A stretch of 64,000 bases of DNA, from contig NZ_JAZHSD010000001.1 in the NCBI RefSeq assembly GCF_036924745.1, forward strand, positions 3,410,001 to 3,474,000. The letters are read 5' to 3'. Positions 8,824 through 17,276 of this stretch are shown here, one piece after another. The notes under the pieces are model-generated. The model was not told the origin of the DNA, searched no databases, and saw nothing but the letters and a program-made list of their open reading frames with translations. This DNA is from Bradyrhizobium sp. AZCC 1693. GTDB taxonomy: Bacteria; Pseudomonadota; Alphaproteobacteria; Rhizobiales; Xanthobacteraceae. The translations under genes and the position numbers were made by a program. How positions within the stretch are numbered: the first letter of the stretch is position 1; each line of letters begins with the position of its first letter.

Positions 8824-8849
8824 GCGTCGCGCCGGACTGAAATCGCTGA

Positions 8850-9050
8850 CTGCGGCCCGATCCGCCGTCACTGACAACGAGCGCCGCGGGGCATGACGCT
8901 GAGGTGTTTGCCAATGCGGGGATTCCGAGCGCGATGATCTTCATCCGGAACGAGCACGGTTCACACAATCCGCGCGAAGACATGGCTATCGCCGATTTCA
9001 TGGTGGGCGTTGCCGTGATGCGCGACGTACTCGCGGAGGCAGCATCATGA
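8850..9050 (+). pseudogene. C-terminal remnant of Zn-dependent amidohydrolase/carbamoylase
   Basis: About 66 codons open after an in-frame TGA at 8847-8849 and encode SAAGHDAEVFANAGIPSAMI followed by FIRNEHGSHNPREDMAIADF. This is the C-terminal signature of the M20/M40 Zn-dependent hydrolases (allantoate amidohydrolase, N-carbamoyl-amino-acid hydrolase; family form SGAGHDA and SHxPxE). No start codon or N-terminal two-thirds of the enzyme is present. Its TGA overlaps the dihydroorotase ATG as ATGA, the typical coupling of a real operon, so the gene was once intact here and lost its 5' part. Confidence 0.75.
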
Positions 9051-10141
9051 ACCTGGATACGCTTTTCGAAGCTTCGGCGGCCGCGTGCAAGCAGGCGGTC
9101 GATGGCATCACCATCCGCCGTCCCGACGACTGGCACGTGCATTTGCGCGATGGCGCGATGCTGCGCGCGGTGTTGCCTTTCACGGCCGGGCAGTTCGCGC
9201 GCGGGATCATCATGCCGAACCTGGTGCCGCCGGTGACCACCGTGGCCGCCGCCGCCGCTTACCGGGACCGCATTCTTGCGGCGCGCCCCGCCGGCAGCGA
9301 TTTCGAGCCGCTGATGACCTGCTACCTGACCGATACGACGTCGCCCGACGAAATCGAAAAGGGCTATTCCGAACGAGTGTGGGTCGCCGCCAAGCTCTAT
9401 CCCGCCGGCGTCACCACCAACGCGCATCATGGCGTGACCGATATCAAGGGACTGCGGCCGGTGTTCGAGCGGATGGAGCGGATCGGCATGCCCGTGCTGA
9501 TCCATGGCGAGGCGACCGATCCGGCCGTCGACGTGTTCGATCGCGAAGCCGTGTTCATGGAGCAGAGCCTGTTGCCGCTGTTGCGGGATCACCTTGGCCT
9601 GAAGGTCGTCATCGAGCACGTTACGACCCGGGAAACGCTCGAGATCGTCCGCGCGCATGCGCCCCGCGTCGCGGGCACGGTTACGCCGCATCATCTCGTC
9701 ATCAACAGGACCTCGATCTTTCAGGGCGGGTTGCGGCCGCATCTCTACTGCCTGCCGGTCGCCAAGCGCGAGCACCATCGTCTGGCGCTGCGCGAGGCGG
9801 TGACGTCGGGCGACGGCTGCTTCTTCATTGGCACCGACACGGCGCCGCACCTTGCCAGCGCCAAGGAGGCGGCATGCGGCTGTGCCGGCGTCTTTGTCGG
9901 CGCCACCGCGCTGCAAACCTACGTGCAGGTATTCGACGAGGAGGGTGCGCTGGACAGGCTGGAAGCCTTCGCTTCCCTCAATGGTGCAAATTTCTATGGC
10001 CTGCCGGTCAATAACGGCACGATCGAACTGAAGCGCCACGCCGCGTCGATGCCGTCGGCTGTCAGCGTCGACGACGGCGAAATCGTGATCTTTCGCGGCG
10101 GGGAAGCGATACCCTGGTCCGTTGGCGAGGTGCGGCGATGA
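9047..10141 (+). CDS. pyrC: Dihydroorotase, homodimeric PyrC type
   Basis: A 364-residue cyclic amidohydrolase interconverting N-carbamoyl-aspartate and dihydroorotate. Metal ligands are visible: H30 and H32 in DDWHVHLRDG, the carbamylated lysine K116 in AAKLYP, H153 in IHGE, H191 in IEHVTT and D264 in GTDTAPH. The length is the class II (PyrC) size. The start overlaps the stop of the amidohydrolase remnant. The context with URC genes suggests it may serve pyrimidine breakdown or balance rather than being the only biosynthetic copy. Confidence 0.93.
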   Translation: MNLDTLFEASAAACKQAVDGITIRRPDDWHVHLRDGAMLRAVLPFTAGQFARGIIMPNLVPPVTTVAAAAAYRDRILAARPAGSDFEPLMTCYLTDTTSPDEIEKGYSERVWVAAKLYPAGVTTNAHHGVTDIKGLRPVFERMERIGMPVLIHGEATDPAVDVFDREAVFMEQSLLPLLRDHLGLKVVIEHVTTRETLEIVRAHAPRVAGTVTPHHLVINRTSIFQGGLRPHLYCLPVAKREHHRLALREAVTSGDGCFFIGTDTAPHLASAKEAACGCAGVFVGATALQTYVQVFDEEGALDRLEAFASLNGANFYGLPVNNGTIELKRHAASMPSAVSVDDGEIVIFRGGEAIPWSVGEVRR

Positions 10142-10302
10142 CGCAGGGCGAAATTGGCGCCTTGAGTTTGCGAAAACAAAAAAGCATTGCACCGCCTCAA
10201 CCGGGATCAGCGGCCGGCGCGGCCTGACTTCGCTCCCGCCGTACCCCCAGCCGCGCCCCGATACAGGAAAGCCTCATCAGCAACTTCAAAATTTGAGCAG
10301 GT

Positions 10303-11193
10303 CTAAATCGCGGGTTCTTTCAGGCACTTGCGAAGAAGTGCCGCGCCCGTGCTCCCCTTCGCTGCCCGTTGCCACATCTGTTCGGCGAGTTGCTTGTAGA
10401 GCTGGACCGCCTCCTCCGCGCCGGTGACCGACGCCACGCCGAGCCGGACATTGGGGAGTTCGCCGAGGCGGAAGGGACTGACCGCGACGAGCGCGCTGCC
10501 ATCGCGCATGCGGCAGATTTCGAAGGTCTGATTGGGCAGCGTGTCGTCGACGATTCCGATCTGGATGCCGACCGGTTCGTTTTCCATCACGCTGGCGATC
10601 CGCTCGACTTCCTTGCGCGCAGCCAGGCGGCGCTTCTCGCGTTCGGGTTTCGCAAGATCATATGTTCCGATGAAGCCGGTCCGCAAAAGCCGGCGGACCT
10701 GAGTTGCGCCGATGATGCCCGCGAAGCTCGGACCGCCGCCCGAGATCGTGGCCCTGCGTTTCGCCAGCACGTCCATGAGCTGCTCGATTTCCGCCTGGGC
10801 CTTCTTGCGGTTCGGAAGCTTCTCGGGGAGGCCCTCAAACAGCATTTCGCGCAGGATCCCGGGATATTCATCCGACGTCAAAAGAAACGTGACCGGCTCA
10901 TAGTAGACGAGAACCCGCTCCGCGACCTCTTCGATCTGCCGCAACCTTTCAAAATAGGCGATCGCGCTCGAGAAATATTCGGTGCCGACGCCGAGCAAGG
11001 ACGGCAACGAGGTCTTCAGGAGCTCTGCGATCCGCTCCAGCGTTTCGAGTTTGACCGGTCCCTCGCCGCGTTCGTAGTTGTAAAGCGCGGCGCGGGAAAT
11101 ACCGAGGCTCTCCGCCACTTCCTCGGGTGAAAGACCTAAACCCATACGATGGGCCCGAAGACGCTGCCCGACCTGAATGTAATCGATCGCCAT
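10303..11193 (-). CDS. XRE-family helix-turn-helix transcriptional regulator
   Basis: A 296-residue regulator. The N-terminal HTH_3 domain (about residues 8-65) reads RLRAHRMGLGLSPEEVAESL then GISRAALYNYERGEGPVKLE, with the recognition helix SRAALYNYERG. The remaining 220 residues form an alpha/beta region I do not recognise as a standard ligand domain. It is convergent with the pyrC gene, which ends at 10141, and upstream of it lies the DUF2066 gene on the same strand. It could control the adjacent pyrimidine genes, but nothing in the sequence proves that. Confidence 0.85.
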   Translation of the reverse strand: MAIDYIQVGQRLRAHRMGLGLSPEEVAESLGISRAALYNYERGEGPVKLETLERIAELLKTSLPSLLGVGTEYFSSAIAYFERLRQIEEVAERVLVYYEPVTFLLTSDEYPGILREMLFEGLPEKLPNRKKAQAEIEQLMDVLAKRRATISGGGPSFAGIIGATQVRRLLRTGFIGTYDLAKPEREKRRLAARKEVERIASVMENEPVGIQIGIVDDTLPNQTFEICRMRDGSALVAVSPFRLGELPNVRLGVASVTGAEEAVQLYKQLAEQMWQRAAKGSTGAALLRKCLKEPAI

Positions 11194-11431
11194 GAATTCC
11201 TGTTTCGTTGCGGGTGGTGCGCGGACATGACCCTATTTGAATTGGCATTGCCTGGTCCAGAGGCGCCGGGACGCAAGCGCCTGATATCCATGCGCCAAGT
11301 TAGCCGCTGTCATTGACGTTTGGAGATACGCGACTTCGAAAATGGCCGCGCACCACATCAATCGCACCTCCTTGTATGGCGGATCGTTCGCCAATCCCGT
11401 GATCGCTGCGGCAGTCGACGGTCGAATGCAG

Positions 11432-12316
11432 TCAATGGCGCAGGCGGCCGTCCGGATCGCCATTGCCTGACAAGATTTGGGCCGCGCCGCCGATGCCGCG
11501 CCGGAAGGCTTCATCGAACGTGACGCCGCGAACCTGCCAACCGTGCATCCGCTCGCCCCAGTTCATCTGCCACTGTGTGGTCCAGCCGAGCTCCCGGTCA
11601 TCCCAGACCAATCGCCCGACCAAAACCACTTCGCCGCCCTGTTCGGCCGCAACCGGCATCAGCGCCGGGAACGGCGCGGTCCTGAGCTCCGCGCCGGTGA
11701 TGTTTGATTTCGCCAGCGACGCCGTGCTCGGCAGCACAATGTCCATGCCGCGCTTGTCAGCCGCGGCGAGCAACGCGTCACGTTGCAAGTCTGACTGCGG
11801 CCCATCCGCCGTCACGATAAAGTTCCTCGGGCCTTGCTCCATCTCGACAAAGACGGCAAGGCGCGGACGATGGGAAAGCCAGGGCTTGAGACCAAACGTC
11901 TTGAGAATGTCGTCGATCTTGCTTTCCTCAAACTCCACCGTGAGATCGTAGGGCCGGTCACGGGTGCCCTGCTCGTCCCGAATGGGCTTGCCCAAAAACT
12001 GGTCGCGATAGCTGAAGCCCGTGACGAAGCTTTTTGCTTTCGATTTGTAAGCTGCCAATCGCGGGTCACCGCTGAGCTTCAGTGCGCCTGACACCTTGAT
12101 GAGGACGTCCTCCAGACACGCGGCAAAGCCAAGGATGCGGTTCGCCTCGCCCTGGCCCGTCACGGTGACTTTGGCGCGATAAAGATCGGCTCCCGCGACG
12201 GCCACGGTGCCGGCGCACCAGGTCAGGGTGGTTGCCAGAAATATCCTGATAATCGCGCGGCCCGTACCACGGCCTGTTCTGATAGACCGGCGTCTCGTCC
12301 TGTGCAGATCGGTCAT
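11432..12316 (-). CDS. DUF2066 secreted/periplasmic protein
   Basis: A 294-residue protein from ATG 12316 (MTDLHRTRRRSIRTGRG), with an arginine-rich n-region and a hydrophobic stretch IIRIFLATTLTWCAGTVAVA ending in AGA, consistent with an export signal. The mature part has the DUF2066 pattern: VTVTGQGEANRILGFAACLE then DVLIKVSGALKLSGDPRL. GAAAGG lies upstream of the chosen start; in-frame codons reach back to 12523. The function of DUF2066 proteins is unknown. It stands alone, about 240 bp upstream of the XRE gene on the same strand. The gap 11194-11431 shows no gene I can support. Confidence 0.75.
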   Translation of the reverse strand: MTDLHRTRRRSIRTGRGTGRAIIRIFLATTLTWCAGTVAVAGADLYRAKVTVTGQGEANRILGFAACLEDVLIKVSGALKLSGDPRLAAYKSKAKSFVTGFSYRDQFLGKPIRDEQGTRDRPYDLTVEFEESKIDDILKTFGLKPWLSHRPRLAVFVEMEQGPRNFIVTADGPQSDLQRDALLAAADKRGMDIVLPSTASLAKSNITGAELRTAPFPALMPVAAEQGGEVVLVGRLVWDDRELGWTTQWQMNWGERMHGWQVRGVTFDEAFRRGIGGAAQILSGNGDPDGRLRH

Positions 12317-12735
12317 GACGAAGCCTTTCGCGGTTCCGCTGCTCTTCTCTTCAAACATTCGTTCGTTTTTGCGGAAAGGCAAACTTTCCAGATGCAGGCC
12401 CGCCATTTGACCGCGAAGACGGTGAAGCTCGTGGCGCCGTTCGATTTGAGGCCGTGAGCGGACCCGTCGAGATGGCGGCTCTTGCGAAGGTTCAAGCCGG
12501 CACTTGAGCCGCATTACGCTCAAGGGTTCGAGCCCTCGGCACCCGTCAGTGAAATCAGGGACTTATTGCTTTGTCTTGAGGGCCCGCGATGCTGAATCGC
12601 CGCTCGCAAATCACTGCAAGTCACGTCGCGGCGCAGCATGCAAAATGAGACTACCGGTCAAGTTGCGACCGGCGAAGTTGCGCGCGCAGCCCAAGCATCG
12701 GCTAGCTTTCGTCCGGCGGTTCCGGTCGCGATGCA

Positions 12736-12764
12736 TTCCGGCTGCGCGATATGCAGCCGGAATC
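12736..12764. repeat. Perfect 11-bp inverted repeat
   Basis: Arms ATTCCGGCTGC and GCAGCCGGAAT are exact complements around GCGATAT. No T-run follows, so it is not a standard terminator. It lies about 80 bp before the binding-protein start and may be an operator or a leader hairpin. Confidence 0.75.
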
Positions 12765-12789
12765 GACTGCATGGCGATTCCTGGAACGA

Positions 12790-12834
12790 CCTGACGATAC
12801 AAGGCCTGACAATACAAAAACCGGCGATACAAGG
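12790..12834 (+). repeat. Triple GATACAA-type direct repeat
   Basis: Three consecutive units occur: CCTGACGATACAAGG (12790-12804), CCTGACAATACAAAAA (12805-12820) and CCGGCGATACAAGG (12821-12834). The array ends directly at the Shine-Dalgarno sequence of the binding-protein gene, so in mRNA it would form the 5' leader next to the ribosome site. Confidence 0.75.
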
Positions 12835-12844
12835 GAGGGGTTCG

Positions 12845-14095
12845 ATGTTTAGAAGCTGTGCGGGACTGGTCGCGCTGAGCAGCCTGTTGCTTTCCGGCGC
12901 CGCCTTGGCTCAAGAGAAGATCAAGGTCGGCGTCACCGCGACGCTCGAAGGCACCTATACGGTGCTCGGCGAGGACGGCATACGCGGCCATCAGACGGCG
13001 CTCAACACGCTCGGCAAGAAGATCGGCGACAAGGAACTCGAGTTCATCATCGCGTCGACCGATGCCGCGCCCGACTCCGCCATTCGCGCGGTGCGCAAAC
13101 TGATCGAGCAGGACAAGGTCCAGATCCTGCTCTCGCCGCTGTCCGGCGACGAAGGCATCGCGGTCAAGAACTTTGCCAAGACGCGCCCCGAGCTGACCTT
13201 CGTCAACGCCGCTTCCGGTGCGCAGGAAACCACTTACGTCGATCCGTCACCAAACTTCTTCCGCTTCAACATGGATGGCGCCCAGTGGCAGGTCGGGCTC
13301 GGCAAATACGCGTATGAGACCAAGGGTTATCGAAAGATCGCAACCGTCGGCGAAGACTACTCGTTTATCTACACGCAGGTGTTCGGGCTTGTGCTGGAGT
13401 TCTGCGGCGCCGGCGGGCAGGTCACGAACCGGCAGTGGGTGCCGCTCGGCACCAAGGACTTTGCTTCGGTCATCGCCGCGCTGCCCGACGATGTCGACGC
13501 CATCTATCTCGGCCTTGGCGGCGCGGACGCCGTCAACTTCCTGAACCAGTATCAGCAGGCCGGCGGCAAGGCGCATCTGATGGGCGGTTCGATCATGGTC
13601 GACCAGACCATCCTTTCCGCCAAGGGCAATGCCAAGAACGCGCTGCTCGGCACCATCGCCGCCAGCGGCCAGGCCGACACCTGGGAGGATCCGGGCTGGC
13701 AGAAGTTCGTGAAGGCCTATCAGGATGCCTTCCCGCCGAACAAACGGTTCCCGAGCCCCTCGCTGCTCGCCACCAATTATTACGGCTCGACGATGGCGCT
13801 GATCCTCGCGCTGCGTCAGGTCAACGGCGATCTCAGCAACAATCAGGCGAAACTCAAGGAAGCCCTCGCCAAGATCGAGCTCGACGCGCCCAACGGCAAG
13901 ATCAAGCTCGACTCCAACCGCCAGGCCATCGGCACCAACTTCGTCACCGAAGTGGTGGACGATGGCAAGGGCGCCTTGTTCAGCAAGGTCGTGAAGGTGA
14001 TCCCGAACGTGAACCAGACGCTGGGTTACGACCCGGCAGTATTCTCCAAGATCGGCCTGCCGAGCCGGACGGTTCCGGAGTGCAAGAAGTACTGA
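12845..14095 (+). CDS. Branched-chain-type ABC transporter substrate-binding protein
   Basis: A 416-residue periplasmic binding protein of the Leu/Ile/Val (type I) family. A signal peptide MFRSCAGLVALSSLLLSGAA with cleavage after ALA-Q is followed by KIKVGVTATLEGTYTVLGED, the usual first beta strand. Later segments IVNAASGA-like and TVGEDYSF match LivJ/UrtA-like proteins. ATG 12845 follows a strong GGGAGGGG. It heads the region-3 transport set, with permeases and ATPases after the AraC gene. The ligand is unknown; family members carry amino acids, amides, urea and aromatic acids. Confidence 0.92.
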   Translation: MFRSCAGLVALSSLLLSGAALAQEKIKVGVTATLEGTYTVLGEDGIRGHQTALNTLGKKIGDKELEFIIASTDAAPDSAIRAVRKLIEQDKVQILLSPLSGDEGIAVKNFAKTRPELTFVNAASGAQETTYVDPSPNFFRFNMDGAQWQVGLGKYAYETKGYRKIATVGEDYSFIYTQVFGLVLEFCGAGGQVTNRQWVPLGTKDFASVIAALPDDVDAIYLGLGGADAVNFLNQYQQAGGKAHLMGGSIMVDQTILSAKGNAKNALLGTIAASGQADTWEDPGWQKFVKAYQDAFPPNKRFPSPSLLATNYYGSTMALILALRQVNGDLSNNQAKLKEALAKIELDAPNGKIKLDSNRQAIGTNFVTEVVDDGKGALFSKVVKVIPNVNQTLGYDPAVFSKIGLPSRTVPECKKY

Positions 14096-14224
14096 GTTCT
14101 TCGCGTTTGCGAACCGGCCCCGGTCACGCGCCCGGGGCCGGCCCGATACCATCCAAGCTTGCATTCTCTCCGCGGATGTTGAACGTTGGCGGAAAAGACA
14201 AGAACATCCCGCGGGAGGGAAGGC

Positions 14225-15052
14225 ATGAGCAAGGCTCTGGCCGTCTTCCACGGCCGGTTCGGTCGCGCGACGGTCTATCAGTTGAACCGCCCCTTCAACA
14301 TGCATGCGCATCGCGAAGGGCATCTGATTTTTCACGTCGGTGGAACGCCCGCTCGCATCGACGTCTGCGATGAGCGATGGCTCCTCGCAGAAGACTCCAT
14401 TGTTGCCGTCAACCCCTGGGAACCACACAATTTTGTCCCGACGGATATGGAGAACGGCGCGATCTTCTTCGTCCTTTACGTCAACGCCGAATGGTTCGCC
14501 CCAGATGCGGCCCGCGCCCACAGCCTGCGGTTCGGCCGCACCTGCTTCAAGCGCACGGCTACCCTCGACAGGCATATTCGCCGATCCGCGGCGCTGGTTT
14601 GCGGCGCACCTTCGTTAAGCAGTCTTGATTGCGAACTGAGGCAGTTGATCGACAGTTGCTATGACGAGAGCTGGCAGATGTCCGAGCCGGTCCAGGAGAC
14701 GCGCACCACGGCCGCCGTCACCGACTTCCGCGTCCGCAAATCCATCAAACTGATGTCCGAAAGCCCGGGCGCCGAAATCGAACTGGATTCGATCGCACGG
14801 GCCTCCGGGCTGTCGCGTCCGCACTTCTACCGGCTGTTCCGCACCCAGACCGGCGTCACCCCGAACCTCTATCTCAATACACTGATCATGGAACAGGCGC
14901 TCGACGCGCTGGTCGCGACCGAAGTGCCGATCGCTGATATCGGCTTCGATCTCGGCTTCTCCTCCCAGAGCGGTTTCACCCGCTTCTTCGCCGCCAATGT
15001 CGGAATGGCGCCGACCGAATACCGCCGCGCCGCCAAAGTCTTACGCCCCTGA
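14225..15052 (+). CDS. AraC-family transcriptional regulator
   Basis: A 275-residue regulator with an N-terminal cupin-like sensor (HAHREGHLIFHVGG, about residues 20-33, and NPWEPHNF) and a C-terminal double HTH (about 175-275) containing IARASGLSRPHFYRLFRTQT and IGFDLGFSSQSGFTRFFAAN. ATG 14225 follows GGGAGGGA; an in-frame start at 14186 is less likely. It sits between the binding-protein and permease genes, so it very probably controls this transport/catabolic cluster in response to its substrate. Confidence 0.92.
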   Translation: MSKALAVFHGRFGRATVYQLNRPFNMHAHREGHLIFHVGGTPARIDVCDERWLLAEDSIVAVNPWEPHNFVPTDMENGAIFFVLYVNAEWFAPDAARAHSLRFGRTCFKRTATLDRHIRRSAALVCGAPSLSSLDCELRQLIDSCYDESWQMSEPVQETRTTAAVTDFRVRKSIKLMSESPGAEIELDSIARASGLSRPHFYRLFRTQTGVTPNLYLNTLIMEQALDALVATEVPIADIGFDLGFSSQSGFTRFFAANVGMAPTEYRRAAKVLRP

Positions 15053-15181
15053 GCGTAACAGGCGCGAAAAGATACTGACAATCAAGTGCAAGGTCCGCGG
15101 CGTCGTTAGGATGCCCCAAAACGCGAGCCGAAACGGCCGCGGCGTCTGGGAGGACGGCATGGCGACGGGCGGGCCAAAACC

Positions 15182-16192
15182 GTGACAAGATTCATCGAAC
15201 GCCATCCGGCATGGGCGCTGATCCTGCTGATCGCGGTCGCGGTGATGCTGTGGCTGATCCTTGCCGTGTGGCCACCCGGCCTCGAAGAGGCGATCGGCAG
15301 GAAGCGGGTCTTTCTCAACGCCGTCTTCAACGGCATCACGCTCGGCAGCCTCTACTTCCTGGTGGCCAGCGGCTTCACCCTGATTTTCGGCCTGATGCGC
15401 AACGTCAACCTGGCGCATGGCTCGCTCTATCTGTTCGGCGGCTATGTCGGCTACGCCATCAGCGTCTGGACCGGCTCATGGGTGCTCGGCTTCATCATCG
15501 CGTTTATCGGCGTGGCGCTGGTCGGCATCGTCCTGCAGATCGTGGTCTTCCGCCGCATGGAGGGGCAGGATTTGCGCCAGACCATGGTCACGATCGGGCT
15601 CTCGATCGTGTTTGCGGACCTGATGCTGTGGGTTTTCGGCGGCGATTTCTATCAGATCCAGACCCCGAGCTGGCTGGTCGGTCCGATCGAATTGCCGCTG
15701 GTCACCGCGGTCAAATCGTCGGGGGAAGCGGTCTACCTTCGCTATCCGCTGGTGCGGCTGGTGATCCTCGTCGCGGCGATCGTGATCGGGATCGCGATGT
15801 GGCTGGCGCTCAATCGGACCCGCGTCGGCATGATGGTGCGCGCCGGCGTCGATGACCGCGACATGCTCGCCGCAACCGGCGTGCCGATCCAGCTCGTCTT
15901 CGTTGTCGTGTTCGCGCTCGGCGCAGGGCTTGCCGGCATCGCGGGCGTCGTCGGCGGAACCTTTCAGTCGATTTCGCCGGGTGAAGATACCCGCTTTCTG
16001 CTGGCTTCCCTCGTCGTCGTCATCGTCGGCGGCATGGGATCGATCCCCGGCGCGGCGCTGGGCGCCGTCATCATCGGCCTCGCCGAGCAGCTTGGCTCCG
16101 TCTACATCCCGACCTACGCGATCGTGGTGACCTTCCTCATCATGGTGCTGGTGCTGGCGCTGCGGCCGCAGGGCCTTCTGGCGAGGCGCTGA
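15182..16192 (+). CDS. Branched-chain-type ABC permease, LivH-like
   Basis: A 336-residue inner-membrane permease starting at GTG 15182. About eight hydrophobic segments are visible, beginning WALILLIAVAVMLWLILAVW, with FNGITLGSLYFLVASGFTLI and GLMRNVNLAHGSLYLFGGYV, which are LivH signatures. The EAA-like region is near GAGLAGIAGVVGG. It is followed 1 bp later by the LivM-like gene. Together they form the membrane channel for the ligand captured by the upstream binding protein. Confidence 0.92.
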   Translation: MTRFIERHPAWALILLIAVAVMLWLILAVWPPGLEEAIGRKRVFLNAVFNGITLGSLYFLVASGFTLIFGLMRNVNLAHGSLYLFGGYVGYAISVWTGSWVLGFIIAFIGVALVGIVLQIVVFRRMEGQDLRQTMVTIGLSIVFADLMLWVFGGDFYQIQTPSWLVGPIELPLVTAVKSSGEAVYLRYPLVRLVILVAAIVIGIAMWLALNRTRVGMMVRAGVDDRDMLAATGVPIQLVFVVVFALGAGLAGIAGVVGGTFQSISPGEDTRFLLASLVVVIVGGMGSIPGAALGAVIIGLAEQLGSVYIPTYAIVVTFLIMVLVLALRPQGLLARR

Positions 16193-16193
16193 C

Positions 16194-17276
16194 ATGTCGT
16201 TGGTCCAGGGCGCGCATCAAGAGACCAGCCGGCCGGCAGGGGTGCGCGCGACATTGCTGGCGTGGCCGGAATTCAACAAGCCCGCCGTCTGGCTGGTGGC
16301 GGCGATCCTGCTGATCATGCCGTTCATCGCCAACGGCTTCTTCCTGATCGAGATCTTCGCCACGACGCTGATCTTGGGGACCATCGCCCTCAGCCTGATG
16401 TTCCTGGCGGGTTATGGCGGCATGGTCAGCCTGATGCAGCTCACCGTCGCCGGCTTTGCCGCCTACATGGTCGCGGTGTTCGGCATGAGCGCCAACACCA
16501 ATATCAGCCTGGGATGGCCGTGGTGGCTGGCGACGCCGATGGCGCTGGTGCTCGCGACCATCTTCGGCACGCTCGGCGGCACCCTCGCGGTGCGCACCGA
16601 AGGCATCTACACCATCATGATCACGCTCGCGATCGGCGCGGCCTTCTACTATTTCACCAACCAGAACTGGCCGATCTTCGGCGGCCACACCGGCATCAAC
16701 ACCATCGCCACGCCGAAATTCTGGGGCGTCGACTGGCGCTCCGATATCCCCTTCTATTACGTCACGCTGGGCGTCGCGGCGTCTTGCTATTTCGCCGTTC
16801 AATACGTCTCGCGCGCACCGTTCGGCCTCGCACTGCAGGGCGTGCGGGACAATCCCCGCCGCATGGCGGCGCTCGGTTTCAATGTCAACGCGCACCGCGT
16901 GGCAGCCTACGCGTTCGCGGCCTTCATCGCCGCGCTCGGCGGCGTGCTGCAGGTCTGGAACTACCGGCAGATCTCGCCCGGCTCGGTCAGCGTCGGGGCC
17001 TGCATCGATATCCTGATCATCGCCGTGGTCGGCGGCATCACCCGCCCCGTCGGTCCCTTCATCGGCGCCTTCATCTTCGTCATCCTGCGTACCTTCGCGC
17101 TCGATCTGCTGGTCAAGTTCGGGCTCGACGGCAATCGCTTCCGGTTGCTGATCGGCCTCGGATTCCTCGCCATCGTGTTCTGGTCGTCGGATGGCGTGAT
17201 CGGACTCTGGGAGCGATGGCGCCGCCGCGCCGCGGCCCCGGACGCTCGCACGGGCGGAGGCCACCGTCATGGATAG
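16194..17276 (+). CDS. Branched-chain-type ABC permease, LivM-like
   Basis: A 360-residue inner-membrane permease with many transmembrane segments (PAVWLVAAILLIMPFIANGF, LILGTIALSLMFLAGYGGMV). It carries the LivM-type loop GLALQGVRDNPRRMAALGFN and GGVLQVWNYRQISPGSV. The C-terminal tail is basic. It overlaps the LivG-like gene by 8 bp. It pairs with the LivH-like permease. Confidence 0.92.
   Translation: MSLVQGAHQETSRPAGVRATLLAWPEFNKPAVWLVAAILLIMPFIANGFFLIEIFATTLILGTIALSLMFLAGYGGMVSLMQLTVAGFAAYMVAVFGMSANTNISLGWPWWLATPMALVLATIFGTLGGTLAVRTEGIYTIMITLAIGAAFYYFTNQNWPIFGGHTGINTIATPKFWGVDWRSDIPFYYVTLGVAASCYFAVQYVSRAPFGLALQGVRDNPRRMAALGFNVNAHRVAAYAFAAFIAALGGVLQVWNYRQISPGSVSVGACIDILIIAVVGGITRPVGPFIGAFIFVILRTFALDLLVKFGLDGNRFRLLIGLGFLAIVFWSSDGVIGLWERWRRRAAAPDARTGGGHRHG

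Larger units (their letters stand above)
12317..12844. promoter_or_regulatory. 528-bp leader/control region of the catabolic cluster
   Basis: There is no supported gene here. It carries: AAGTTGCG repeated directly at 12660-12667 and 12675-12682; a perfect 11-bp inverted repeat ATTCCGGCTGC (12736-12746) / GCAGCCGGAAT (12754-12764) with a 7-nt centre; and three near-identical 14-16-bp units built on GA/CAATACAA at 12790-12834. A strong Shine-Dalgarno GGGAGGGG follows at about 12833-12840. These lie upstream of the binding-protein gene and are candidates for the AraC regulator's sites or an mRNA leader structure. Confidence 0.5.

Noticed and set aside
11233..11514. Possible 93-codon gene between the XRE and DUF2066 genes
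   Set aside because: It starts inside the DUF2066 gene in another frame, has no Shine-Dalgarno sequence and no recognisable motif.
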